DNA of 64,000 nucleotides from Ichthyophonus hoferi (Eukaryota > Opisthokonta > Ichthyosporea > Ichthyophonida > Ichthyophonidae). Below the pieces are notes generated by a model. It made no database searches. It saw nothing but the letters and a program-made list of their open reading frames with translations, and was not told the DNA's origin. The DNA is taken from NCBI GenBank assembly GCA_002751075.1, contig NAOQ01000028.1:71378-135377 (forward strand), written 5' to 3'. Positions 12,380 to 25,958 of the stretch are shown here, one piece after another. The translations under genes were made by a program, and so were the position numbers. Positions within the stretch are counted from its first letter, which is position 1. Each line of letters starts with the position of its first letter.

Positions 12380-12990
12380 TATTTAAAGGTACAGTGCAAA
12401 ATGAACAGTAAACTATGTGTGCTCGTAACAGTCATCATGAAGTATCTAGCCTAATATTTATGGGAGTTGAGAAACTTCAATACTCTCCCTACGTCCCCAC
12501 ATACCTGTGAGGACGTTACTCACTTATCAAGACTTAGCTTTTAATGGGAGTTCATGTATTTTGCTGGAGCTAGTGCATTGGCTAGTATGTCTGCTCTTTG
12601 TTTAATAGTTGAAATTGGTTTGATCTCTATATCCCCGTTCCTTGTGACTCCCTTGGTATAATGATATTTTACCCTAATGTGTTTGGTGTTCTTAGTAATA
12701 CCATTTTTTTCTGAGGGCCTTATTGCCGATTGGTTATTTTCAAAAACCTTTGCTGGACCTGTCACAATTCCCATACTTTCTAGAACGCTTGATGTCCATA
12801 CGATCCTATGTGCTGCTGAGCTGAGTGCAATGTATTCTGCCTCTGTACTTGAGGTGGCTACTATAGACTGCTTCTTGTTGAACCATGACACTGGCGTGTG
12901 AGGTGACAGCGTTTTTGTCTAGCCCTGATGTTGTGCTAGGTATAGCGTTTGGAGGAGGAACTGATCCCCCACCTTCAACCGCGTGCACAG
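12380..12990 (-). mobile_element. Truncated Ty1/copia fragment (RNase H plus part of an LTR)
   Basis: Fossil of a Ty1/copia LTR retrotransposon. The minus strand at 12541-12891 encodes the end of the polyprotein, with the copia RNase H signature (VATSSTEAEYIALSSAAHRI, later NTKHIRVKYHY). Immediately downstream, 12389-12478 matches 33003-33098 elsewhere in the window and is probably part of this family's LTR. Most of the element is absent. It is distinct from the larger copia element that starts at 13291, because that element has its own RNase H region. Confidence 0.8.
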
Positions 12991-13290
12991 AGTCTATATT
13001 AGTTGATTGAGGTAACTATGGACTAATCCCATTATAAAAGGAGACTACCGAAGGTAAACGGGTCGTAAACTCGGTGATCTCCAAAGGCTGGTCGGAAACT
13101 GTTTCTAGTTAATCTTTGACCTTTAGACCGTTTGCGCATTTAAGGACAGCGTAAGAGAAAATGCTCTCAAAGTATTCTACGTCACAACAAGAAAAAACTT
13201 GTTCCCTTGTATGTGACCAGAGACGAACAGTCGACTGCCCTGGTTATCTACCAAGATATATACTCTCGCCCCCTCTGCTTGACCACTACT

Positions 13291-13517
13291 TGCTAACTTA
13301 ACAATATGTGGAAACTTTAATGTTATAATATATAAAAACAAACTACTGTATATAATATGCTTACTGTAGTGTGTAAATTGTTACACCTCTTGCCATTGGC
13401 ACTCCAAAATCATAAGAAACTTGATAATCATGAAATCACATGTTGTGATCAATAGTTGCAGTAAACTATGTGATTACTTGCACTCGAGACATCTCATCAA
13501 AACATTTAATCTCAGCA
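13291..13517 (-). repeat. 3' LTR of the copia element
   Basis: About 227 bp, starting TGCTAACTTAAC and ending CTCAGCA on the plus strand. It aligns with 19260-19916 (TGTTAACTTAAT to CTCAACA) through shared landmarks: AATATGCTTA/AATGTGCTTA, CACTCCAAAATCAT/TGTTCCAAGATCAT, CACATGTTGTGATC/CACATGATGTGATC and GTGATTACTTGCA/GTGATTGCTTACA. TG...CA termini are typical of LTRs. Confidence 0.75.
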
Positions 13518-16500
13518 CCTTAAAAATGGTATGCAGAGCATAATGTGCAGGAAAATTAGAGTTCATACATTGTGTTGAGTGTCTTGGCCTTCCTGTAGTC
13601 CATTGGCAACATTTCCTTGATAAGACAGTTGGCAGTCATGAAGTTGGTAAGGCATTCTAAAATTTCAATCTCTTCGTTGGTTACACAATTCCTGATGTAA
13701 TAGTACTTAACCTTGGTGTATCTGGTACCTTTAAGGAGTCAGGTCTTCTCTGTCAACCATATGGCGGATTGATTGTCACTGTGTACTTTAACACATCCAG
13801 TATTAATTCTAAAACAGTCTGGAAGGGATGATATATAGGAGATTTGTTGACAGCAGTTGACATAGCAATATATTTATTATCTAATAATGGATAGTGTAGT
13901 TAAGCATTGCTTCTTTGAGAGCTAGTCCATCAGTATTACAGTAAAATAGATAATATAGTCTGAAGTACTGTGTGAAGTCCTTAGGTCTTCTGCAAAGTCT
14001 GCATCAGAGTGGGAAATTAATATTAGAGGGTTATTTTTATATAGTACACTCATTGGCAGTGGTCTTTAGATATCTTAGGAGACGCATTGACATTTTCTAT
14101 TCGACTTTAATTGGTTCTCATATATAGTGAATGAGTTAACTGACTATGAATTGGTAATCAGAGTGGTTGAAGTTAGTAATACAGAATAGACATTTAATTA
14201 TTGTCTGGAATGCAGTGACATATACAGTTCTATAGGTTTGGTTGAATTGGCAGTTTCCTTAATGTGTTCAGGGAGGAGTGTAAAGTAGGTTAAATGACTA
14301 TTTTTTTAACCATATGAAGTAATGAGTGCCTTGATATAGTTGGTTTGTGACAGCTTTATGATATCATTAATTTTTTCTATCATATGATCGAGGAAGTCTT
14401 TCGATCATTTCTTATTCTTGGTAGGAAAGCAGTCAGTGAATGTTTTGATGAGAGCTTCCTTATTATCAGGATGCTCATAGATAATTAATGCATTATCCAT
14501 CTAGCAATAAAGTGCAAGGAATTAGCTTGTGAGGTAGGAACTGTAGAGATAGGGGCTGTTACTAGAAAAATAAATTAAAAATGAATTTCATGAGTGCATA
14601 GAAATCTCTCAAGTGTGGTATTCTAGTAAAGACTATTGATATGGAGACCATACAAGTACTTGGATAGTTTTTAGATTCATTTTGGGTGGTCAAAGTCTTC
14701 CATGAATGCTGGTTGGTACATAAGCATTGGCCCTGATAACATGGCATAAAGATATGCGTAATAGATGCCAAGTGGTGTCAATTCATATTCACAGGCAGTT
14801 GCAATGGCAATAAAGATGTGTAGTGTGACAAAAGCTAGTCACAGAAAATAAAGTATTAAAAAAGTTCTTATTCTTCAATTCCAGGTTGCCATGGGCACAG
14901 AAACAGGCTTTGTGTTGTGTCAAAGTGCTGGTTTGATCATGTTTTCCGTGACTCGGTGCCTCCTAGTATTTCCTCACAAGGGACAAGAGTCCAAGTATGA
15001 AATTTACTGATGGGTGCAAGTTCATTATGCATAGTGATAAGCCATGACATTTTGTTGAGAGCCTGCATTTCGTCCTTATAGTATTTTGGATCTGCAGAGT
15101 CTGAAAGGAGGAACACTTTAGTGGCCAAGACACAAAGCATTACTTGGACAGGTAGTGGTGTTGGTTAAAATGGCAGCCACTTCTAATGGTAGCAGGGGTG
15201 TACCTGTTGTGGTGAAGGATCCAAGAGTTGGCATTGGGCTCAGTAAGCTAATCAGAACTCCCTCTCCCATCATCATGTGAAAATTCAAGAGGCAGCATAA
15301 AAAATTAAGGAATTGGTGGTGCAGTAGGTGGAAAAAAAGGATTATTTGGAGTAAATTCTTTCTGAAAGTGTATTTTTCTAGTGGGAAAAGTATCTCTGTA
15401 CGCAGTGCTGTTCTGAGAAAAATATTTAAATAGCATGGGCTCTGTATCTGGTAGAGCAGAAATGCCTGGGGGAGGTGTAGCAGGGGTGGTAGTATTTGGG
15501 AAAAAAAGACTTTGTTGGAATGATGGGGTAAAGCTTTGAAATAAAGTATTTCTTAAAAAATAAAAATTCTTGCTAATAGTAGTCTTGCATAGTTTCCAAT
15601 CTAAGATCCACTCATCCATACTACCATAATATCCAAGGAGGTATGCTTCTAGTCCTCAAATGGTGAATTTCAAAGGGATGTGTAACAGGCTATGTCCAGT
15701 AATATAACTTACACCTAAAAGTGCTCAAGCAATAGATAGTGGCATACTGGTGGTGGAAAATATATAAAGGGGGTTATTAGAAGTGAGAGTGATGGTAAGC
15801 ATAAAATTGTAAATGAATACAGCCAATTTAATGGTTTATTTCCTAAAGGAATGAGGAGCATTGGAAGTTTTCATTGCAACTTTGGCCATGGTGATAATAT
15901 GGCCATTCATGCATTCAATCAAACTCTCTGATGGATGTGCATAGGGGAGAGTTGCGTAGTGCTCAATTTCCCAGAATAAAAGCTGTGGAAGGAATAGAAT
16001 GAATGAATATTCAGTGCTTTGGCCAGTGTATAGGGTAGCAATGTGATGGGATGCATGTAAAGCATGAGCTGCCTCCATGAATTATTTGAAATAATAAGTA
16101 ATCTCATCTTTGTGTTTCATACAATGCACAGTGGTGCAATGCCCAAAATCATTTATGAAGAGAACAACACATTTACAACTGCCATAGGATATGCAGAGGA
16201 GGCCAACTACATTAGTATAGATGGTTTGAAGAAGTTGAGAGACTACATCTAACACACAGGAAAATGGTTAACTACAATCATGTTGGCAGTGCAGGTATTA
16301 CAAGGGGCAACCTTCTAAAAAATAGTGATGCTGTAGAGGTTGGTGGCGGCTGTGAACTGTTTGATAAAACAATGCATAAAACAATAATGCCACATGGCAT
16401 ATGCTTTAGGGATGGTACATGTGATGCAGATGGAGAGAAAGCAGTTAGGAATTAAAAAATTGCTTGGAGTAAGACCATAGCCATCAGCATAATGTTTGTC

Positions 16501-19259
16501 ATGATTTGGTTTGGTTTGGGTAAGTCTAGATGTGGGGTATTTCATGGTTGTGGGTCCTACATTATCAATATCAGTGAGTTTCTACCATGGAATGGTATAT
16601 TCAGAATGAGTAGATAAATCAGAGAAAAGCAAGAGTATGATAAAACAAGAGCATATCCTCCTGTTATGTATAACCTTTGAGAAGTGGAATGGTGCCTTCA
16701 GATATAGTGACCCGTTCATTGTTAAAAGTGATGGCGCAGTTTTGGCCATGTAGGACCATTAGAGAGTAAAGGTTATTTTTAATATCTGGGGCATAGAGGA
16801 CGTCATGAAAAATGGTGTCTCTTGGAGTACCATCAACTTATGAATGAAATATGATCATTCCATAATGTGCTGCATACAAAGTAACCCCATTGGCCAGATG
16901 AAAATCTACGTTAATAGGGGCAAAGCTAGAAAATGTCACATGGTGAATGCAGATGTTGTGAGAACAACTACTATCTATGATGAAATTTTCAACTGGAAAG
17001 AGTAAGGATGATATGGGTTAATCCTGAATAATTATAAGCCTTCTTTTTGAAAGAGGTAATGTTTTGTACTGTTCTTGATCATTTCTGTGGCTCCAGGGTA
17101 GAATGCTGTACCATGTTAATTTGAAGTGATTGTAGGATACTGCTTTGAATTAATGTGTTTGCAGTGGGTTGGTTTTCACTGCTGTAGTTGTTTGGTTGCG
17201 GAAGCTTGGCGTGGTATGCTTAGTGGTTTGGGAACTGGTGAGCATCTGTTTAGGTGATGGAAATATCTTACTCAAATTAGGTCTGTTTTGGTTGAGGGAG
17301 TACTCAATGGTTGTGTACATAGCACAAGGATCAGTAGGGAACTAAAAAGAAGATTTTGTAGACTCTTGGTACATGCCTCTGAAATATCTTAGTTGGGCAT
17401 GTGGTAGCTTCAGTTATGGACACGGTAAAAATAATAATGTGTCAAACTAGTGGTTCTTGGATTTGAAGGGAATCTAAGCTGGGTCTGTGACCTATTTAGA
17501 AGAGATAAAAGTAATTACTCATAATATGAGTGTTGGAAGCAATGGCTAAAGCATTTTTCTCTAGGTGGTCAGCTAGACTACAGAATCTCATAAGAAAATT
17601 GGTTGAGGTTTGTGTAGGTTTAAACTCAATGTCACTAAGTTGGTTAGATGCAAATAAAGGCATTATATGCAGTTTTACCATAATGTTGACTGAAGAGTTT
17701 AAATTTAGTGAATACCTAGATTATTATTAAGGACTTTGATGGAAGTATTGCAGTATTCCTCTTTTTTAATTAAGTAATAAAAATAAAGTTTGCATAGTAC
17801 CTTGTCAGGTGATAATTGACCAGCTTCTTGAAAATTTTAGGTCAGAAGGACTTGGAGCATAACTTGAGCTCTTTTTGCAACAATCTTGATGACACATCAT
17901 CAGAATTCTCTTTTTCCAAGCTTGAAGAAAAATAGGTGAAGTATAATTGGCTGTAAAGAAGAGCTTAGGATTGGTACATTGAAGATAAGATTTAGATGTG
18001 TATGATAAGTGTATCATAATTGAAGGTTCTTGATTTGATATGTTGGTTGGTTAGATTCATTAATTGGTATATTTGGTGTAGATACTATGTTTGGGAATAG
18101 ATCAGTGTGCATTGGTATGTGTGACTGATAAACCGTTTCACATTTAAATATTTCAGTCAAGTATACAGATATTTGCTTGCTTTGATCAGATAGGTGTTAC
18201 ATAATAGATCATGGCTATGATTTTGTCTTTCCAAAGCATCTATGTTTTTTCTAAAAGATAAATTATGTTTCTCTGTAAAAATAGTTGAGGTCTGTCAATA
18301 GGGTAGACATGGTAATATTATGTTGAATTAGATTGCTGTGGTATTAGAGATGCCATTTCAATGTCTAGTGATGGTGTTGATAGTAAAAATACTTCTGTAT
18401 TATGTAATGGAGATAGATTTTGATAAACGTTATTATATTGGTAGTAAGTCAGTAAGTGGTATAATAGTGGCTTTGCGAAAGTGGTCTAAATCATATTGAG
18501 CTGATGAAGCAGTAAGTATTGGGTTAAAATGGAACTGATCTTGATGAGTTGTAGCAAGTTTCACTATTATTGATGAAAATGTGCAAGAGGGATCTGTAAC
18601 CTTATTGGGTACTAGATCTTACTTGAATTAATGTATTGGGTGTGGTGGAGTGATTCATAGAGTTAAAATTTGTTCACTCGTGCGAGTTACGTTTCCTGAA
18701 ATATATCCAGCCTACTTAGTTACAATCATGGTAGTTTCCATTGAATTTATATCAATCCCTACTATTTTGGAATAATCAGTTAGTATCTATAGCATCTGTT
18801 TTATTTAGGATGTGAGTGTGTTGTGCGTGATAATATGCTAATATTTTCTGGTCTTTATGTTTCCTTTCTTTTAGTTTTCTCTTGTGTTTGATCAATCTTC
18901 CTAATGAAAGCTGGTTAGTTTTATATCTGATTGGGTACCTGCCAATTAAATTTAGGTTATATGGTTTTGATATTTCCAGCTGGTTAACCTAGTGATTGTT
19001 GTTTTCTATTTGTGTACAGGTGTTTAGAACTCTAAAGAACACTAGTACAGTTAAGCTTTTTTTATACTTAAACAACTAAAATAGCCAAGAGTTTTCACTG
19101 AATCTATCAAAGCTTATGTAGCACTATGCATTATTTTTTGTTCTTGATAGATTCAGGTTCAATATCATTATCAGCATGGTGATGCACTAATACCTTATGT
19201 TTCTACTTATAGGGTTATAGGGTTATAGATAATAAAGTTATTAAGGCAACACCACAGCT

Positions 19260-19916
19260 TGTTAACTTAATAAAATGTAGAAAATTTGATGCTATAATTA
19301 TATTATATTATATTATATTTATATTCTACTATATTATGTTATCTTATATTCGTTTATACACATCAGTAGCTTACTTCCGTATATATATATTAAATCCTAC
19401 ACATGATTTCTATGCAATCGCATCTCCCACTAATACTCTAACTACCAAATATATATATTCGTGTATCACATTGTGTTTAATAATACATGATATTTTTCAA
19501 TACATTATATCTATATATATTAATACGTTATGTATAGTAATGCATAGTATCTGTATATAGTAATACATTATATCTATATAGTAATATATAAATATATATA
19601 CATTTTATGCAATGCATTATATAGCAATACATTTTATATAGTAATACCTTATATAATAATATATTATATCTGTATATAGTGATGTATAGTAATACCTTAC
19701 ATATAGTAATACATTCTCTATAATATATATATATATATAAGCAAACCACTGCATATAATGTGCTTAATGTAATACATGAACATGAATCTGTATCCTTCTT
19801 GTGGTTGGTGTTCCAAGATCATGAGACCTTGAGAATCATAAGAACACATGATGTGATCCGTAAATAACGTGATTGCTTACAATTGTAACTTCCAATCAAA
19901 CGAATTGATCTCAACA
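19260..19916 (-). repeat. 5' LTR of the copia element with AT-rich expansion
   Basis: Partner of the LTR at 13291-13517, but roughly 430 bp longer. The extra DNA lies at about 19295-19740 and consists of ATTAT, TATATA and ATAGTAATACATTATAT repeats, so a microsatellite-like expansion arose inside this copy after insertion. The flanking LTR sequence remains alignable on both sides. Confidence 0.7.
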
Positions 19917-22780
19917 TATAGTTCAAGTGAATATGTAACTCTGTGGTACACGTTTTGCATAAAAATAAGCAGTTATTATATTTTCGCTCTTATAATATTC
20001 TAAAAAAATATGAAAAATAAAAAGTTTTAGTTAATAGGCAGGTTTTATTTTTGTGGAAATATTGAATTATTGCTATATCCTGTGATGATATGATACACAA
20101 TCTAAATCTACCATATCCCATAACCCTTTGGCATGCACCAATTATAACGTTATAAATAAAACTATTATTGGTGCATCTTTTGCTATACTATCCAATAGAA
20201 CACGCTATTATATGTGACGTGCCAGGCTGCCGCCCGCTAGACCGATTGCTTCAGCTATACAAGGTGATTTGACACAGAATATTAATGGTAGAGGTTTACT
20301 TTTTCTCCGACGATTTAATAAGAACGTAAAAATAATATCTCATATTATTATATATAAAAATTATTTAAATTTTAATAGTAAACAGTAATATATATGTTAT
20401 TTTAAGTATCTTGCAAGCTTTAGTGGAAAATGTCCCTTTCACAATGTAAATAAGCGCGTAGGTCTCCCAAATTATCCTCCAATAATTTATATTCGCTTGA
20501 GTACTATCCAATAATATAGCCTATCGTCATATCATTCAGGTTTTTAGTAGGATTGACCAATAATAAGATTATTGGTTTTATAGCCAATTGAAAAGCGATC
20601 TGAAGCACATGGAAAATCACATACCAATAGGCAACGGTGACGTGCGGTTTTTATCATGTATCGCTAGGTACATCAATGCATGCACAGAAACTTTTTTTCT
20701 CAAAACTTTTGCTCCTACACGATTTGATTCAATACTGTTGAAATACACACAGTCACTAGTGGCTAACAACCACATGATAGTACACACACTGTTAGTATAA
20801 GCCAACCAACAAATCTCTCTTAACTATAGGACGAACAACTTACCTCTGAGTCATAAACTTGGCTGCTCGAAAGCCAAATCTTGAGTAGAGGCATATGTTT
20901 GCAGATACACTTCACTTTGTATGATAGCTTAATTTTTTTATCAGATACGTTCCAGCGCATATTAATCCAGCAACTACAAACCCTTCATCATTTTATTTTC
21001 CCAAGCAAAAAAAAAAAAAAAAAAAATGCTAAGAGTGATGCATTTGTACAAATTTTTTTTTTCTGAGTTAGTACGACCAAGAATTTTAATAATGCCATTG
21101 GATAGTCGTTTGTAATAATAATTATAATAAAAAAAGCAACGAATGTAGAGCTATTGCAGCTCCGCAGTTGGGTTTGACATCCATCCTCAAACGCATAAAA
21201 TTATAATACTTTAATAAAACCTATTTACTGGGGGATTGATATGGAGAGCTACAACAATTACATTCTTTTTTGTGAGAACGCAATACTTCACTCACATGTC
21301 ACGTTGCTTCATTTGGCATCGAATCGAATCCGCCACTTTGAAGAGTAGTGAGTGACAAAAGTCAAAAAGCCTTAGATAACGCTACAGGCTTGACCTAGTT
21401 TATCTACTCTCGGGTCGAATCTGACTCGTGCTGACATATCAGGCTTTCGTTCAAGATTCCAAATTGATTACGAACAATCATACAAATACTTGAACGTTCA
21501 CATCCTTTCAAGCATTTTACCATATATATTAAAAAATTTAAATATTAAAATATAGAAATATAGGGTCATAAAATTTAAATATTGAGGGAATAATACGATA
21601 AATGTAATTGACGTTGATAACAATACCTATGTAGGTGTGCGGATGTGCTAAGTTGAAGCTTGGGATCTTTTGCATAAAAAGCAGGCATGGCTACGATGTC
21701 TAATCAATCATTTTAAAATTAATAATTAATTATTATAATAATTAGAAAAAAAAAAACACGAAAAAAATTTAATTTTTGATATAATAAGATAAAAAAGTTT
21801 TCCTTAAGCCAAATTAACATATCTAAGCAGTGCGCAACGAATTGGAGCTTGGCGACATGAAGTATCGGGCCAATTTAAATCATCAACAATTCGAATCAGT
21901 TTAGGCAATTGAACAGGTATTAATTAGAGTTTGAAACCCACAATTCAGGCTCTCTCTCTCCAATAGAATGTTACAATTGGTTATCATAATCCTCCTTCTA
22001 GTGTGCGCATATAATATTCACACTGAAATATATTTAATAGCATATTAATATTAATTTACTAAAAATATATTAATTAATAATTTACATTACTAATCAACAT
22101 TTTTTCCATTTCGCTGTAGTTTCTGCTGGTACTCCATCACATTTACGAGTAAGAGCATTATGATTGGTGTCCAGTCAGGTTTATAAACTTTCCAAGTTAA
22201 GGAAACCCGGTTTTGTTAAGTTACATACTAGTGTTAATTTTCCTAATACGATTTTACTAAATAAAAATAACATAATAAAAAATAAATATATTCATTATTA
22301 ATATATATTTAAATTAATAAATAACTATATATATATATGTGTGTATACAATTTTGAATATATTACAAAAAGCCAATGCGTCATTATTAGCCATTTGAAAT
22401 GATAAAACAATAATCCCATTCGTCACAATTTCGCCAGATCACAATCCTTCCGCCGTTAGAATGTGCTGACAAACAATGGAAAACCGGTATTTAAAATCTT
22501 TATATAGCAAATATAAGTGATGGTTATTACGTACATTACTTAACTACTTTAAGTTTTACCATCCAATTTTTCAAGCGAATTTTTGTGGATATGGCCAGCC
22601 CTGTTCTTTTACCTAGCTTACTCGTTAACTTAATGAGTCACGCAATTTTATTACTAAGAGAAAATAATCTTATAACAACATTAATCTTAATGTAACCTTT
22701 TGCCTTATACCTAAAAATAAAAAGTTCAGAGAAATTTTTATTTCCGCCTGAAACTAGACAGTTGGCGGTTATAGTGTGGA
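19917..22780. other. Intergenic stretch rich in CCAAT/ATTGG
   Basis: No gene is supported. The words ATTGG and CCAAT recur, especially at 20130-20620. There is a 25-base A run at 21007-21026 and AT-rich runs near 22040-22080 and 22270-22345. The last few hundred bases should hold the promoter and 5' untranslated region of the single-exon gene at 22781. Confidence 0.5.
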
Positions 22781-23509
22781 ATGAGTCTTATTCGCAAAAG
22801 TGTGACAATTGAAGAAACGAAACATGGGCCGTTGTTGCTGAGTTGTACGCCTCGATCTCCTTCGAAACGTATAGTACATACCCCTTACCCTAAACCTCGA
22901 CCACTCAATAACACAGTCCAGTTTGGTGGTATTACTCGACGCTGGCAATACGTTAAGCCAAAAAGGCAGGATCATGTAAATCCGAAGTTACACAAGGGCT
23001 CTTCCGGCTCGTCATCACCCAAATCATTACAGGTTCTCCATCAAGCTATATCTTATCAGCTTGAATTCCAAGAGGATTTTGTGTTTGTGGATGGTATTGC
23101 TCTGCTGGAGGTCTCTACGGAGGCCCATCCTCTCTTTCCTGGAATACCCGATAGTGTTACGCCGTTAGAGCTAGTTACAATAGTGCGAGCCTATCTTAAT
23201 GTTTCTAAAGGGAACAGCACCGATGATTCCATGCTTTCTCTTTATGAACAGACAACACGTTATCCACAGCATTCTGTCGTTTTACGAGTAAAGATACCAA
23301 ATGGCCGCTCAGTTGCACCTACTCAATTTCAGCATACACCGCGAGTTGAGATTATCACTGAGGATGAAGGACAGTCCGTTCTTCTGAAAGCTACGCTGCA
23401 CATGACGCTAAGTGCGGATTGCATACGTTGCACCGAAAAACTTGAAAAGACCGAAATGATTATGAAGAAGGCTTGCTTCAAAGCGCCAAGCACCCCTCAT
23501 CAATCTTGA
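22781..23509 (+). CDS. Uncharacterised 242-residue protein, single exon
   Basis: An uninterrupted ATG-to-TGA frame with clearly higher GC and normal amino-acid composition, so it is very likely a real gene. I do not recognise the family. The N-terminal 75 residues are basic and Pro/Ser-rich (including SPSKRIVHTPYPKPRP and GGITRRWQYVKPKRQ) and look like a disordered or nucleic-acid-contacting tail. Residues about 80-220 look folded, with alternating hydrophobic strands (LEFQEDFVFVDGIALLEVS) and a helix containing TPLELVTIVRAYLNVS. The C-terminus is a charged helix with EKLEKTEMIMKK. No signal peptide, membrane segment or zinc site is evident; C215 and C218 are close but isolated. It has no close neighbours. 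Confidence 0.8.
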   Translation: MSLIRKSVTIEETKHGPLLLSCTPRSPSKRIVHTPYPKPRPLNNTVQFGGITRRWQYVKPKRQDHVNPKLHKGSSGSSSPKSLQVLHQAISYQLEFQEDFVFVDGIALLEVSTEAHPLFPGIPDSVTPLELVTIVRAYLNVSKGNSTDDSMLSLYEQTTRYPQHSVVLRVKIPNGRSVAPTQFQHTPRVEIITEDEGQSVLLKATLHMTLSADCIRCTEKLEKTEMIMKKACFKAPSTPHQS

Positions 23510-24893
23510 TTGCATTGTAAACCCTATTTTGATTTATGCTAAACTATCTAGTTCTGGATTCTTTCATTATTATTTGAGGGTTGTTCTTGTTACAACATTT
23601 ATCATGCTTTATTTCCTTTACAAAAAGTTTGTTTGGTTTTATTTTTCCAGATTGTTGGTTCAAGAAGGGATAAAATATTAAAACACAACTATATTTAATA
23701 ATATTATGCAACGCATGTTGTTGGCAAACAAAATCCAAAGAGCTTGGTTGTTCACTTGTGCAATATTATCTTCGCAAATTGTTACAGAAAATTGATAAAG
23801 TATAAAAATTTAAAAGAATAACTATAGCCAAAAGTGGTTACTAGTCTCTATGACAATACAAGTTGTTAAAACGGTACCTACTAATATTAGGGTTTTTATT
23901 TTTTATTACTATTATGGTTTTATTTAAGAGTGAATAGATTAGACATATGATATAAAAATTGGAAATCTGGAAGGGAAATCTTTTTATTTTTAAGTTCATT
24001 TTGGAGTACTTGCCATATTTCATGAAGTTATTGACATCTGACTTATTTATGGTTGCAATATTGTATTGGTATCTTTCTTTTCATATTAATTATAGTACAA
24101 TTAAAGGCTTTTATTAAGTATAAATTACTGACATGTCTGACCATTAATCAGCCTTATACCCTATACTGGCTAACCTTCCCTCTGTAATTGAGAATACTAT
24201 AAACATGTTACCTATACAACCTATATATTAATATGTAAAAAAAAATACATTTCTCCCTTAGGAACAAGCTCATTCTATTACTAATTGCTAAGTATAGCCT
24301 TGCCTTTGGGAGGGGCATGAGTACTACACTAGCTATTTAGGCCATTGTTTTAAAACCTGTTTGAAATAATGCATACATACCTCACTTAAAAACAATTATT
24401 TACTCGTGACTACGTTTCGTTCATACCCAAATAAGCACGGACAATAAATGAAAGCTAATACGTTCTGAACGTGTTATAACGGTAGATATTATATCTAAAA
24501 GGCACACTGTTACCTATCGATTTCAGCGAGTGCAGTAATTAATTATCTTACCCATGTTCATGGTGGCAGCCGACTATGGCAAGTTGAGAATTTAAGATAA
24601 AAACTGTATGGTATAGCCTTTGTTCATTATAACTACAGAATCAAGAGACCCAAACCTGTCTCAGGCAAACCTTTATACTTTCTAAATATACCATTTTATA
24701 TATAGAATACTTCAGAACCCAGCATTGATTACTTAGATAACTGTAACTGTAGCTACATGGTCTATGTTGCATATGTAGCTATATTTGACAATACCCAATC
24801 CTGTTGTAAAGGTTTACTAAGTACATATGTTCTAGGTATATATGATATTGATAATAGATGGCAGACCAATACTCTTTCAAATTTTAAATCTTG

Positions 24894-24918
24894 AATATAT
24901 ATATATATATATATATAT
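24894..24918. repeat. TA dinucleotide run
   Basis: A perfect alternating TA run of about 25 bases. Similar shorter runs occur at many sites, for example near 260-278, 11010-11030, 37905-37920 and 53028-53042. Confidence 0.9.
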
Positions 24919-25411
24919 GTCCTACAACCTATATGCATAAAGGTCTCTATCTGTGATAAGTCTAGCGCATATGTTTCTGCACTGAGACTGAATATAGAAT
25001 TTTGATTTTTATCCTGATTCCCTGCTTGCAATTATCGTTTGTCGTCCAATATGGTTGAGATAGTAACTTAAACATACTGTCTATTCCAGCCAATGGCTAG
25101 GAAACTAACCACTTTTATCTGCCTATGTAAAGCCGTGTTTAGTTTCGGTCACCAATGTTATATTACATAGAGTATCAATGTGCTAGGGCTCAGACGAAGA
25201 GATATATTCATATATCCATATGTAGTGATTTAATAATATTATATATGTAAATATTACTCATTCTTGCTATGTTTTTAGTAATCAAAAGGTTTAGTAGCAC
25301 TAGTTATATTGGATAGTTTGCATTATCGTGTTAATAAGGTAGATGTTATATTTAATCTTTAGTAAGTTGAAAAGTTAACAACCACTTAGGTATATCTAAT
25401 ATCCAATAACC

Positions 25412-25500
25412 ATTAAATATTAAATAATTAGTAATGAAAAATATTAAATATTAAATATTAAATAAATAGTAAATATTAAATATTAAACAAACAATAAATA
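25412..25500. repeat. ATATTAA-type heptamer array
   Basis: Tandem units of TTAAATA, seven bases long with some 4-base slips, repeat for about 90 bp. It is non-coding. Confidence 0.8.
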
Positions 25501-25958
25501 ATTACAATTAATAATTTGTAGCTAATAACTCAAAGACTTATTATATTAATAACCAATACAAAATCTCTAACGATTCCCATGTTCACAATTGCGTTCTCTA
25601 ATTGGCTTCAAATTCGTCAAATTTATAAGAATCACACTACAAACTTTAAACATCAAATCAAATAAAACGCACGTGTACATGCACTACAAACTTGCTTTCT
25701 ATTGGTATATAATAAGCCAATAAAGAGACAATCCAACGGTTTTTGAAATTGTTGCATCGCAGTTACATTAAAGATGGTACAGTGCGCATTACATTTGATT
25801 GCACGTGCATGCATTTCAGGCCAGTATAATATTAAAATATATTTATTTCCAGAATAATTTCGACTGGAAAACGTTCTCTAACGAGTCCTAGGCCTTTATT
25901 GTAATCATTGCACGGCGTAAAAGCAGGGATTGTTGTATTTATTTATTTAAGTAGCAGC

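Larger units (their letters stand above)
13291..19916 (-). mobile_element. Decayed near-full-length Ty1/copia retrotransposon with both LTRs
   Basis: Fossil LTR retrotransposon about 6.6 kb long, minus strand, so gag lies at the right and RNase H at the left. Recognisable parts: gag near 17500-17900, protease near 16960, integrase near 15850-16100 (ECMNGHIITMAKVAMKTSNA), a proline-rich linker at 15305-15619, the start of reverse transcriptase at 14940-15140 (DPKYYKDEMQALNKMSW) with more to about 13900, and RNase H near 13560-13850. LTRs lie at both ends. It is broken in many places, probably more than ten. The LTRs have clearly diverged, so the insertion is old. No target-site duplication is obvious. 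Confidence 0.85.
23510..25958. other. AT-rich intergenic DNA
   Basis: No gene seen. It contains a TA run at 24894-24918 and an ATATTAA-type array at 25412-25500. Around 25695-25735, TATTGGTATATAATAAGCCAATA resembles phrases near other gene starts in the window. It also holds the presumed promoter of the CDIN1-like gene. Confidence 0.5.

Noticed and set aside
12677-12901. Plus-strand frame over the copia RNase H
   Set aside because: Antisense shadow of the retrotransposon fragment.
21290-21430. Possible tRNA because of GGGTCGAATCTGACTC
   Set aside because: No matching acceptor, D or anticodon arms at the right spacing. No tRNA was found elsewhere by eye either.
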